A DNA stretch of 10,026 nucleotides from Discostella pseudostelligera (lineage: Eukaryota > Bacillariophyta > Thalassiosirophyceae > Thalassiosirales > Thalassiosiraceae): the NCBI GenBank assembly GCA_036940085.1, contig JALLBK010001108.1, positions 1 to 10,026 on the forward strand. Reading direction: 5' to 3'. The stretch's first letter is position 1; each line of letters starts with the position of its first letter. Positions 1 through 7,553 of the stretch are shown piece after piece. The notes under the pieces were generated by a model. It was not told the origin of the DNA and searched no databases. It worked only from the letters and a program-made list of their open reading frames with translations. The position numbers and the translations under genes are program-made.

Positions 1-153
1 TCTGCCGCAGCCGAGCCACATCAGAGTACACAACAGCCATCAACTATCCGACCGCGAATGCTACTACAGCGTACCTAATAGTAGCCATAAATTAACTCGG
101 AAAGCTTTATCTTCATCGATTAATTGTTGTTCAATACTCTCCAATCTCCTCAC
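1..153 (-). other. Intron (partial) of the RBBP9-like gene
   Basis: The stretch starts with a GTGAGG donor at 153 on the minus strand. I tried each AG dinucleotide down to base 1 in the phase left by the exon. None gives an open frame reaching the edge or containing a GHSSG-like motif, so the acceptor is probably outside the window. Short plus-strand frames open from base 1 (one ending at 78) could be the tail of another gene but show no recognisable domain. Confidence 0.45.
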
Positions 154-371
154 CGAATATGTGGTACCCAAACGTCACGACGGGCATGCAACGGATCAGG
201 GAAATTCTCGCAAGTGCATCGGCATCGAATGCTCCCGCCGACATTGTTGTTGCTGCTGCCATTCGAAAGAACATCGTAGAGCTGACCGTACCAGTTGCAT
301 TTCCGTATTCGGGAGCAGCCATTACCTGGACATATGATGACAGTAAATAATGGTTGGGTTGGTGCCTTCAT
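154..371 (-). CDS. RBBP9: RBBP9/YdeN-type serine hydrolase, first coding exon (partial gene)
   Basis: This exon encodes about 72 residues matching the N-terminus of the RBBP9/YdeN family (alpha/beta-hydrolase fold, small serine hydrolases). The visible family signature is a beta strand running into CPGNG (residues about 14-18), then NWYG, then FPDPLHARRDVWVPHI. This lines up with the VIVPGNG, GWYG and MPDPITAR..W.P blocks of the human protein. The start at 371 gives the usual short lead before the first strand, and an in-frame TAG (about 390) lies upstream. The exon ends in cg before a GTGAGG donor (153), and the apparent stop at 150-152 is intronic. The GHSSG nucleophile motif and the rest of the catalytic triad are not in the window, so the gene continues off the left edge. 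Cysteines are more frequent than in the human protein. The family call is secure; the substrate is unknown. Confidence 0.8.
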
Positions 372-392
372 CCTTTTAAGGTAAGTAGGTAT

Positions 393-834
393 CTAATGTT
401 GTAATTTGTAATGCCCCGACCAAGATGTTATTACCACAGTAACAGTACGGCCTCGCCCATATGCATGCAGGCGGCCATGGTCCGCACACATTCGAACGGT
501 GCCGAAAGTGTGATTGCAGCGAGCCGCTGCCAGCCTGTGACGTGGCAATGAAGTCAGGTACTGAAGAGAGTGTAGGATTCTTCGAGAGCGAGAGCGAGAA
601 GATTTTTCGTGTCGTTTCAGAAGTAAACGATGGGACTTTCTCATCTAATTCTCACAAAAGTGCGATGAGACCATCTCCTGGGTTTGGCGCAGCGACACCA
701 TCCACCAGATGAAGGTGAAGGAAGGCGGCGTCTATCTCAGATTCTAATTCTACTATGCGAGAGGTTGAGTTAGCATCGTCGAAGTTGGCACGCTGCGACT
801 GTGATTCTACAGTGTGAGTGTAGGTAGAGTGCAT
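393..834 (-). CDS. Doubtful two-exon hypothetical protein or 5' extension of the RBBP9-like gene
   Basis: A minus-strand ORF starts at ATG 834 and encodes about 60 residues with an acidic helical stretch (RIVELESEIDAAFLHLHLVD). Its apparent stop overlaps a GTGAGA donor at 655. An acceptor CACAG ending at 535, with CTGAC about 25 nt upstream as a possible branch point, restores an open frame to a stop at 393 and gives 106 residues. A further donor GTAATA in that exon is phase-compatible with the TTAG acceptor just before the RBBP9-like exon, but that intron would be only 42 nt. No domain is recognised. Everything could be chance reading of promoter or leader sequence, because the purine-rich plus strand keeps frames open. 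Confidence 0.2.
538..547 (+). promoter_or_regulatory. TGACGTGGCA bZIP-type site
   Basis: TGACGT with a GG extension matches the core bound by many bZIP factors: the TGACGT core reported for stramenopile aureochromes and the TGACGTGG core of animal unfolded-protein-response elements. It sits inside the divergent region. Occupancy is not shown by the sequence. Confidence 0.3.
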
Positions 835-891
835 TGAGAGTATTTGAGGCGAGAAGAGAGAGAGATCTAAAGCGCTCCGTCACCGCTATCT

Positions 892-3473
892 ATGGCGCTC
901 TGTGCTTCCTGCGATCGATGCCGTTCAAGCAAAACGCGATGTGATAGACAGCATCCATGTGGCTTCTGCAAGCAAAAGTACATGCTGGCGCATAGGGTTA
1001 CGAATGTGGATGATGTGGACGTGGAATTATTCGGATGCGTCTTTTCTCCGGCTAAAAGGCGGGGGCCGGTGCCGGGGAGGTCCATGTTATGGAATAGTTG
1101 TAGGTCAGAGGACATATATTCGAGCAGCGCAGGCGGTGTTAGTGCGGGAGCTAGTATTCGTGGTCTTGGTGATCGGAGCGTCTCAAGATCTGTAAGCAAC
1201 ACGAGTGTCGAGGAACGTGGTCTGCTACCGACGAAGAGGCGGGCCAGTGGAATGAGCATCGGTGGAAGCATGAGTTTGGCAGAGACGGTTGCCAGTAATG
1301 AGATGGGAATTAGTCAACCGCTCGCGGAAGCCACTTTAAGCTCTGCTTCGTTTACGTCGTCCTCCAATGGTGGGAATGGCTTCAATTACAACCCTCAAAT
1401 GCTGCTGCCTCCCATTGAGCCCAGCGCAGCGGTCATGCAGCAACACATTCTGTCGAACTTGAACTACGTCGGAATGAACAACATGTATCCATCTTCGTCC
1501 TCATCTTCTTTGGTGAATAGCGGAGCAGTAGGATTAGCATGTGCCCCCGCTAGAGTAGAAGCTGCAAGTGGTGGAGGACAGCAACAAGTAGACGTCATGG
1601 CCAATGCACAAAATGCTGCTCAACAACAGTTGGCGTATGTTCAGCAATTGCAGTTGAATTTACAGATGCAAGCGCAAAAGAAACGGCGAGGGCCAAATGC
1701 CGCCGTGCTATCTGGAGATATAGATGTCAATCGAGGTATGAGTGATCTCGAAATGAACAACGGAGCCTTGATGGGAGACGCTGAATTTAACCTCCGTCCA
1801 TCAATACCTGCGACATTACCACAACACCACGGCATTGCATCGGTATTTAGACAGCGAGATATTGGCTTTGATCACCCGGACATACACAAATATCTGCCAC
1901 TTCTACACCCCTCAAATTCGTCCGGTATGCATCTACGCGCATGCTACACTCTTGTATTCGGTGGATTATTAGGTCTGCCACCGATTCCAACTAACGAAGA
2001 ATATTGTAAACGATTCGGTCCATCATTAGATCCAGGTCAACTACCCCAATTCGACATTGCGGCATTGCATGCTGCACGGTTTGCAGAATTGGCCATGGGT
2101 GCGTTGACAAATGTAAAACATGGAGACATGACCTTATTAGTTGCATTGACAAATGCGAGCGTCTCATGTCTACGATGCTGTGCCGCGGAAAAAGTCCACC
2201 CGAGTTTAATGCTGGATGTTGCACGTGCATACTTTTTTAATGCTATTTTACGTGCGCATTTGGATGATATGGAACGATATTTCAAGTATAGAAGGATATG
2301 TTTGATACAATTGGCGCAGTTAGATGTGAGTGGCAATAGAGTGTGACTCTTTTTCGCGTGTAATTTTCTATTCATCTTATGTGGATCTTATCACAACCAA
2401 TAACTCCCAACCGACAGGGGTTCACAGGTGCAGACATGTTAATGGCAGCAATATCATTTCAGGATTCATTAGTGTACATGATTTACAATGCATCTGAGGA
2501 TGCTCTCCCTGATGTCGATTGCATGATGCACGGACATTCGCCTCCTCTGTATGAAGCGAACCTAACCGAAGCAGAGAAGAAGTATGGGATAAGCATCCTG
2601 ACATCTCGCGTAGCATCGAATCCGTTTAATCAAATGTGGACACAGGGCGTACCTCCTATTTTTGTTAATGAGCTCGCTCCTCCAAATAGCCGCGCCCTTG
2701 ATGCATTGGCATGTGCTATTCGGTCTGCAGTGGATAGAGACAAAACAACACGGGCAACAATAATCACGCAGACTAGAAGTGGGAGGAATATCTGCCGTAA
2801 GAGACAATATCTTCCAGATGCTGAAGTAAAGGATAAATCTGCAACTGAATGGGCAGTGGAGCAGCACCCAGATGATCTCTCGAGTTGTAATCTGTTGGCT
2901 CAGGCATCAAATCTTCTGAGACATCGCGAGGAATTCTATCTAGCATCTGATTCTAGTTTTTGTGGGCTACCTCTCCTTGTCAAGGCATTAGAACTCGTTC
3001 TCGATACAGCAATCAAAGAAGTACAAATTCACAATATTTTCACTGTTCTGGAGGAGGTGATGGAATATCCAATGTACCTTTTCCAGTTTGGTCCAACGTA
3101 TCACATCATTCACAGCTGTGTGATTGTCCTCGCTCAAAAGATCAATGAGGTCAAACATGGACCCCATAGCTCGTTGTTTGAGAAGGCATTAAGCATTTAC
3201 AATGGGATTAGAATGGTGTTGGAAAACCATCGTAGAAAGCTTCCGGCCCGATTGCAATGTTGCGAGCTTCCACTTCCTGATTCCGCTCCTAGAAATAGAG
3301 GACTGGCGATCAATTTAAGCAACGTTTCATTGCGCTTCAGTCGCAATTGCAGTAGTAGAATCATACCCGACAAAACGTCCAAAGAAACATCTAGCAATGA
3401 ATCAGAGCAGTTAGACGCTAATGATCAGGTGCTATTGGCTCTATTGAGCAGGGTACTTTCTCAGGAATTATAA
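892..3473 (+). CDS. Zn(II)2Cys6-like transcription factor with extended zinc cluster
   Basis: The product is a probable nuclear DNA-binding regulator of 829 residues from two exons (892-2325 and 2418-3473, joined in phase 0). Cys7, 10, 17, 23 and 26 follow the C-x2-C-x6-C-x5-C-x2-C order of fungal-type binuclear zinc clusters, but the sixth cysteine (Cys49) comes 22 residues later instead of the usual 6-9. The linker SPAKRRGPVPGR (52-63) follows at once, as in the family. Then come a Ser/Gly-rich low-complexity region, a Gln-rich segment (about 230-262), a second basic motif KKRRGP (263-268) and a helical region from about 329 onward that may be the regulatory domain. An in-frame TAA at 868 supports the start at 892. 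No target can be named. The zinc-cluster call is firm apart from the long loop. Confidence 0.85.
2326..2417 (+). other. Intron of the Zn2Cys6 gene (92 nt)
   Basis: Donor GTGAGT at 2326 and acceptor CGACAG ending at 2417 join codon-final GAT to GGG in phase 0, giving LAQLD|GFTGADM. Read through, the first exon would stop at 2344-2346. The alternative CAG ending at 2427 would shift the frame. Confidence 0.85.
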
Positions 3474-3592
3474 TTACTCAAGCACAAATATATTGTTTCA
3501 AATGTTGCATATAAATGATCTGCAATCGGTTCTTGCCAATTGCCAATTGACAATATTCATCGACTCAATGATGTCGACTGTCGACTCGTCCT

Positions 3593-3665
3593 CCTGCCAC
3601 GTGGAGTAGTTTGGCTCGCCCTGCTGCCACGTGGAGTACTTTTATTCATCCTGCCACATGGAGAT
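3593..3665. repeat. Three spaced copies of a CCTGCCACGTGGAG-like motif (G-boxes)
   Basis: CACGTG occurs at 3598-3603 and 3628-3633 within a shared CTGCCACGTGGAGTA context. A degenerate third copy with CACATG at 3655-3660 keeps CTGCCAC.TGGAG. Starts are 30 and 27 bp apart, close to three helical turns. CACGTG is the classic palindromic target of bHLH and some bZIP factors. Flanking bases are conserved beyond the hexamer, which suggests duplication of one element. Confidence 0.6.
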
Positions 3666-3676
3666 TTCTCTGTCTT

Positions 3677-3727
3677 CCCGCCAAAATTTCGCTCTCTCTG
3701 TGCTCGCCCAAGCTCGCCCCGCCAAAA
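3677..3727 (-). promoter_or_regulatory. Pair of E2F-like sites
   Basis: CCCGCCAAAA at 3677-3686 and again at 3718-3727 reads TTTTGGCGGG on the minus strand, fitting the TTTSSCGS-type E2F/DP consensus. The region lies 225-275 bp before the methyltransferase start. Short motifs like this can occur by chance, but the exact 10-base duplication 41 bp apart is suggestive. Confidence 0.3.
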
Positions 3728-3730
3728 GTT

Positions 3731-3780
3731 CACCACCACCACCACCAGCAAGACGATGACGACGACGACCATGACGATGA
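3731..3780. repeat. CAC/GAC trinucleotide microsatellite
   Basis: Five CAC/ACC units (3731-3746) are followed by an imperfect GAC/GAT run (3752-3780). Both strands stay open through it, creating spurious Thr, His, Asp or Val runs. Length variation between strains is likely. Confidence 0.65.
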
Positions 3781-3951
3781 AAGTCGCCGTAGCAAAACTT
3801 AGCGCCATCATCTCATCGTATGAAACTGAATCAAAGCAAATGTGCAAGCCATCTATGATCAGGCAGCTGCAGTTGCGCATATATTCCCGCTTATAGATAC
3901 TTTGCAATGCGCTGGATGAATAGTCGATGAATTAACCCATGCAACATCATT

Positions 3952-5083
3952 ATGACGATGCCTACTGCTACCGCCAGTGACGAATATCTGCGCTGCATAG
4001 TAATCGAAGGTGATGGGAAAACAGCCCCTCCGCCGCGTGGAGCAATGATTCCATTCAATGAAAACAGTTCTAGAGCGATGTCTAAGAAAATTCGGGTGTA
4101 TGTCCTACGAGACTTTCTCTTCCGCAATTACTCATCAACTCTTACAATGGCAATGGGTCCCACCGTCTTGGACGTCGCCGGAGGAAAAGGAGATTTGTCT
4201 TGGATACTGCGAAATATCGATGGCGTCAACTCCATTGTAGCAGACCCACGAACACCTAATCATCGACGATTGCTCAAGTCAGTGGAATTTTTACTCAATC
4301 ATCCAGAAGAAGCTGTGATCCGGTCCGTGGAGGGGTTACCTACACACCAGCCGCTGGCGAAGCTGTTACTTCCCCATCTCATTGATCAGAAGGGGCGGAA
4401 TGATGCAGAACATTCATTGTGCCAAACTGGGTTCAGAAACATTGGTATTAGCTCATCTCCTGACTATATGCGAATTCACATCGACAATACTCTGGTAGGA
4501 ATACTTCGGCGGGTTCTCAATAACCCTTCAGCAAGTGAACTGAAATCTTGGGACCAACATTGGGAAACTGAAAAACGTAAAATCGAATCCAACAAAGTCC
4601 ATTATGGTGGTACAACACCGAAACCGTCATCAATAGCAAAGGTTGATGGAATGGAACGCGATTATCAAATATCCGACTCGCGGTTGGCACTGAATGCTTT
4701 CCATTCGCTTGATATGATTGTCGGCTTTCACCCGTAAGTGTTGTCAAGTGCGCATGACACTACCATACACTAACAATTGAAAGTTCCATTCAATAATGTC
4801 CGTGTTTGTTCATTTCGTTATTAACACTAGTGATCAGGCGACTGAAGCTGCAATCGACTTGGCTCTACTATTAAGTGTCCCGTTCGTTGTTGTGCCATGT
4901 TGCGTGTTTCCAAGTGAATTTCCCGAACGTAACTTAAATGGGAAGAGAGTCCGTCAATACTCTGACTTTGTGGAATATCTTTGCAATAAGCATCATAAGA
5001 TAAGAAGGGAGAAGCTTCCATTTGTTGAAACGGATACAGCGAAAAATGTAGTACTCTACATGCTGAAGGACGATTTTTTATGA
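3952..5083 (+). CDS. Methyltransferase-fold protein, HPDQATE/VPCC type
   Basis: Two exons (3952-4733 and 4831-5083) encode 344 residues. VLDVAGGKGD (72-81) is a motif I loop for S-adenosylmethionine, and VADPR (96-100) ends the next strand. The C-terminal part reads IVGFHPDQATEAAIDLAL and then VVVPCCVFPSEFP. Its place after the fold core and its VPCC strand recall the later motifs of TRM13- and METTL25-like methyltransferases, but the exact family is not identified. The HPDQATE motif spans the intron, which confirms the splice. Residues about 100-240 are a less conserved-looking insert. There is no signal peptide or membrane segment, so a cytosolic or nuclear enzyme acting on RNA, protein or a small molecule is inferred. 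The first ATG at 3952 has another two codons later. Upstream lie the G-box and E2F-like elements. Confidence 0.72.
4734..4830 (+). other. Intron of the methyltransferase-like gene (97 nt)
   Basis: Donor GTAAGT at 4734 overlaps the apparent stop TAA. CACTAAC at 4768-4774 is a good branch-point candidate, and the acceptor ACACTAG ends at 4830. Splicing in phase 2 rebuilds Pro and continues GFHP|DQATE without a break. Confidence 0.85.
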
Positions 5084-5255
5084 GTATGAGAGTATTGAGA
5101 GTTTATACACAACAAAATTCTGACTTGGGAGACGACAAAACCATCATCAGTCCTAATTTACAATTATTGCTATCAATCGATGCCGCAAGGGAGAACATCG
5201 TGGGGCACCAACTTTTACATCTATGTCTGCCGATACTTCAGATCAGTGGCGGACC

Positions 5256-6413
5256 CTAATTATCAGCGTCGAGATGAATCGGATCATCTTTAAATGAACA
5301 CCGTAGAATAGTTTGTACACTAGACTCTATCACTTTGAATTCCTGATCCTCAGCGCTGTTCCTTACGAGTTCTGCATCAGCATCTGTCTGCACTGAAGTG
5401 TGACAGCGACCTTTGACCGGCGGAGGCGTTGATGCTTTAATTCGTTCGCCACCACTTGCTGCAATTTGTTTTTCCTCTGATTGTTCGACATCGTTTTCAC
5501 CAATGATGGTCACTATCGGATTTGCAAAAATGTCGCCCGTCCCCAATCGGCTATCAAATAGTACAGCACCATGTTGTTTATATTGTGTATCGGGCTTTGC
5601 AGTAATGCCGTTTGAACGTGCAGAATGAAATGTGTTCAATCGAATGACGCGAGAATCCACCATAATGTTGCTAGAATTTACGATGTGACCTCCGCAATCT
5701 TTCACTCGCCCACGATTTTCATTGTTTTGTTGAGATGTTGACGCCCTCCGTGGCTGTTGTGGGGCATCAAATGGAGACGAAAAGATTTGTCGCGAGGCGG
5801 ACATTGCAGACTGCAACCATGTATTCAAGTGAAAGTGCTCTCTCGTTTTTAAATCCGCAATAATCTCCTATTGATATGGATATTGGTGTTGGTGTTAGCC
5901 AGAACGTTCACCTCTTCTCCCTTTAGCTTTCCATTGATTCAATTCTTCGACAGCCCACTTTTCAGTATCCAAAATGCGCGTCGACAATTCATCAAATCTA
6001 ATCTTGATTCCGTCCGTACGCTGCACATCCTCTGCCAAGAGCGTCGATAGCTGATCTTGCATTTTCTTCCGCGCCACTTCACTTTCAACTAGTCTTTTCC
6101 GAAGATTCGAAACGACTTGTTCATGGCGAGAGTTTTGCAGGTCTATTTCGGTGCGTAACATGTGGATTTCAGCATTGGATTGATCCTTGGTAAGTTGATG
6201 GGCATTTCGGGTGATGCTAAGCTCATGCAAAAGTCGATTGACCTTTTCTTTGAGAGTTGCAATATCATCGTTGGAACTTTCGCGCATAGATTCATTCAGA
6301 TCCAGCTGTCTGAAATTGCTGCTAGAGCGGGCTCTGGAGGTGGAGGCGATGTTCACTTCCTCGGACCTTGTGTCACTATCGCTGTCAACCCAGGGCGTGT
6401 CAATGAATTTCAT
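5256..6413 (-). CDS. Coiled-coil protein with two SVQT motifs (two exons, junction uncertain)
   Basis: The first exon (from 6413) encodes an acidic/serine-rich head and a long heptad-like helix (residues about 50-165), running into an ORF stop at 5895. A second minus-strand frame ends at TAG 5256-5258 and encodes about 190 polar, disordered-looking residues with TSVQTD (5381-5398) and SSVQT (5310-5324). Joining donor GTGAAC (5911) to a GAG acceptor ending at 5840 keeps frame and gives 361 residues. The better-looking TAG acceptor ending at 5868 breaks the frame. The downstream part could instead start alone at ATG 5804. No enzyme motif is seen. A structural or scaffold role is inferred from the coiled coil. 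The gene converges on the methyltransferase gene and diverges from the DUF2061 gene. Confidence 0.6.
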
Positions 6414-6707
6414 GGTATATTATTCGCCGTGTATCGGATGTTGTCGACTTTGTTGATACTTGATAAAACGATATCTAGATACTACGCCGTCATCGTCCTT
6501 CAGACAGACGGAGGTTCTCTGCTGTTCTCAACAGTCCCATCGGAGCACAGCCGCACAATCAACAACTGCGCACAACCTTGAAGATCCGTCAACCTTCCAT
6601 TTCCAATTCACTTCCACCTCAAAACAAAATCCTAGAAAATTAGCCTACCTTATCCTACCCACTATCCACTCTCTAGATACCCACCATCACCACCGCCGTC
6701 CACCACC
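6414..6707. promoter_or_regulatory. Divergent promoter region of coiled-coil and DUF2061 genes
   Basis: These 294 bases separate two opposite starts. The plus strand becomes C/A-rich and guanine-poor from about 6590 to the ATG at 6708, with CCACC/CACC repeats at 6681-6707, as expected for a 5' leader. AATATACC lies close to the minus-strand start. No clear TATA box or known operator is seen. Confidence 0.45.
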
Positions 6708-7553
6708 ATGATCACCGCCAAACTTGTCGTGGCAGCATGCGCTTTCAGTGGTAGCCTCGTCGCCTTTGGCTTCCAAACTTCACCACTTTCACCGCCAACT
6801 TCGTCCTTCCATCGACGAGCGTCATTCTCCCACAATGTAGATTCCTGCCTGCCTCTCTCGTCTGCAACTACAATCCCACGCAACAACTACTCCTACAGAA
6901 GCCGACAGGGCTGCCTCCTCCGTGTGGCCACCGCCGCGGGCGGTGACAATTCCGCCAAGGAAGCCATGATTCGTCAAATTGATCAAAAAATCCAGAAATA
7001 CGAGAGGGAACAACAAAAATACAGCGCCAAGGTAGAAAGTGCCAAGGCAGAGCTCCAAAAATTCATCGCGACGAAACAACGTTATCTCGACGGGGCGAAA
7101 TTGGCCGACGATGCGGCCGCGAACTTCTCGGAGACAAATGCACGTAGTTTAGTCAAAGCCATGATGTGGCGTTTCATCGCGGCATGCATTACATTCTTAA
7201 CATCCCTTCGTTTCTCCGGATCGGTCTCCACGGCAATATCCATTGTGGGATCAGATTTCTTTTCAAAGGCGGCGACAATGTACTTTGGCGAACGACTTAT
7301 GAATAAAAGTCAGGCTGGACGTAAATCGGGTGCGGACAATGTTCAACGAAGTCTTGCGAAGGCATTGCTTTGGCGACTGTTTGCAGTGACTACAACGCTT
7401 ACCATGTCGTTTATGATTGCCAAAAATTTGAGCATGGCGTCAAAAATTGCTGGATCAGATGCGATTTTTAAGACTGGTCTCATGTTCTTGTTCGAGAGAG
7501 TTTGGGCGAAGATTGAGTGGGGCAAGGAGTACTTGATTGAGTTCTCGATTTAA
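6708..7553 (+). CDS. Predicted plastid membrane protein with tandem DUF2061 domains
   Basis: This single-exon gene encodes 281 residues. Residues 1-19 form a hydrophobic signal peptide, with predicted cleavage A19|F20 (LVA|FGFQ) like the ASA-FAP site of diatom plastid presequences. A Ser/Thr/Pro/Arg-rich stretch (20-75) follows as the transit-peptide part. A charged helix (about 84-120) looks like a coiled coil. Two copies of the DUF2061 pattern (SLvKAmmWR..a...T...., then GSd...K....y..ER) follow at about 145-200 and 213-266, each a hydrophobic two-helix unit, the second ending ERVWAKIEWGKE. DUF2061 is a membrane domain of unknown biochemical function, common in bacteria. The start has a CCACCATGA context. 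Targeting to a secondary plastid envelope or thylakoid membrane is inferred. Confidence 0.8.
   Translation: MITAKLVVAACAFSGSLVAFGFQTSPLSPPTSSFHRRASFSHNVDSCLPLSSATTIPRNNYSYRSRQGCLLRVATAAGGDNSAKEAMIRQIDQKIQKYEREQQKYSAKVESAKAELQKFIATKQRYLDGAKLADDAAANFSETNARSLVKAMMWRFIAACITFLTSLRFSGSVSTAISIVGSDFFSKAATMYFGERLMNKSQAGRKSGADNVQRSLAKALLWRLFAVTTTLTMSFMIAKNLSMASKIAGSDAIFKTGLMFLFERVWAKIEWGKEYLIEFSI

Larger units (their letters stand above)
372..891. promoter_or_regulatory. Divergent intergenic region between RBBP9-like and Zn2Cys6 genes
   Basis: These 520 bases separate the minus-strand start at 371 from the plus-strand start at 892, so they should hold the promoters and 5' leaders of both genes. A bZIP-type TGACGTGGCA lies at 538-547. 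Purine-rich GAGA repeats run through about 580-602 and 851-866, next to the transcription-factor start. No TATA box is convincing. A doubtful minus-strand ORF pair at 393-834 is listed separately. Confidence 0.5.
3474..3951. other. Intergenic region with promoter-like elements before the methyltransferase gene
   Basis: These 478 bases hold the 3' end of the transcription-factor transcript and the upstream region of the methyltransferase. In order there are two CCAAT boxes 7 bp apart (3536 and 3543), two overlapping GTCGAC palindromes (about 3573-3586), three G-box-like repeats (3593-3665), two E2F-like CCCGCCAAAA sites (3677 and 3718) and a CAC/GAC microsatellite (3731-3780). Open frames here on both strands translate the repeats into low-complexity peptides and are not accepted as genes. 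Confidence 0.55.

Noticed and set aside
131..322. 63-codon minus-strand ORF MAAPEYGNATG
   Set aside because: It is another frame of the RBBP9-like exon, with no family motif.
159..350. 63-codon plus-strand ORF starting MWYPNVTTG
   Set aside because: It lies antisense to the RBBP9-like exon, whose PGNG, WYG and FPDP motifs are recognisable. The plus frame matches nothing known.
461..712. 83-codon plus-strand ORF with a CRKCDC segment, after a GTAAGT at 381
   Set aside because: The cysteines do not form a known zinc motif, and no upstream coding exon joins to it in frame. The GTAAGT is probably chance.
979..996. Possible 18-nt GTAC...TAG intron inside the zinc-cluster loop
   Set aside because: It is far too short for a spliceosomal intron, and removing it would still leave a long gap between the last two cysteines.
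3540..3896. 118-codon plus-strand ORF with repeated LLPRGV peptide and a Thr run, and its minus-strand counterpart of 116 codons
   Set aside because: The repeated peptides are translations of the G-box repeats and of the CAC/GAC microsatellite. Both strands are open for the same reason, and no domain is visible.
6162..6581. 139-codon plus-strand ORF opposite the coiled-coil exon
   Set aside because: It overlaps the antisense coiled-coil frame, which has a clear heptad-like pattern. The plus frame has no recognisable domain.
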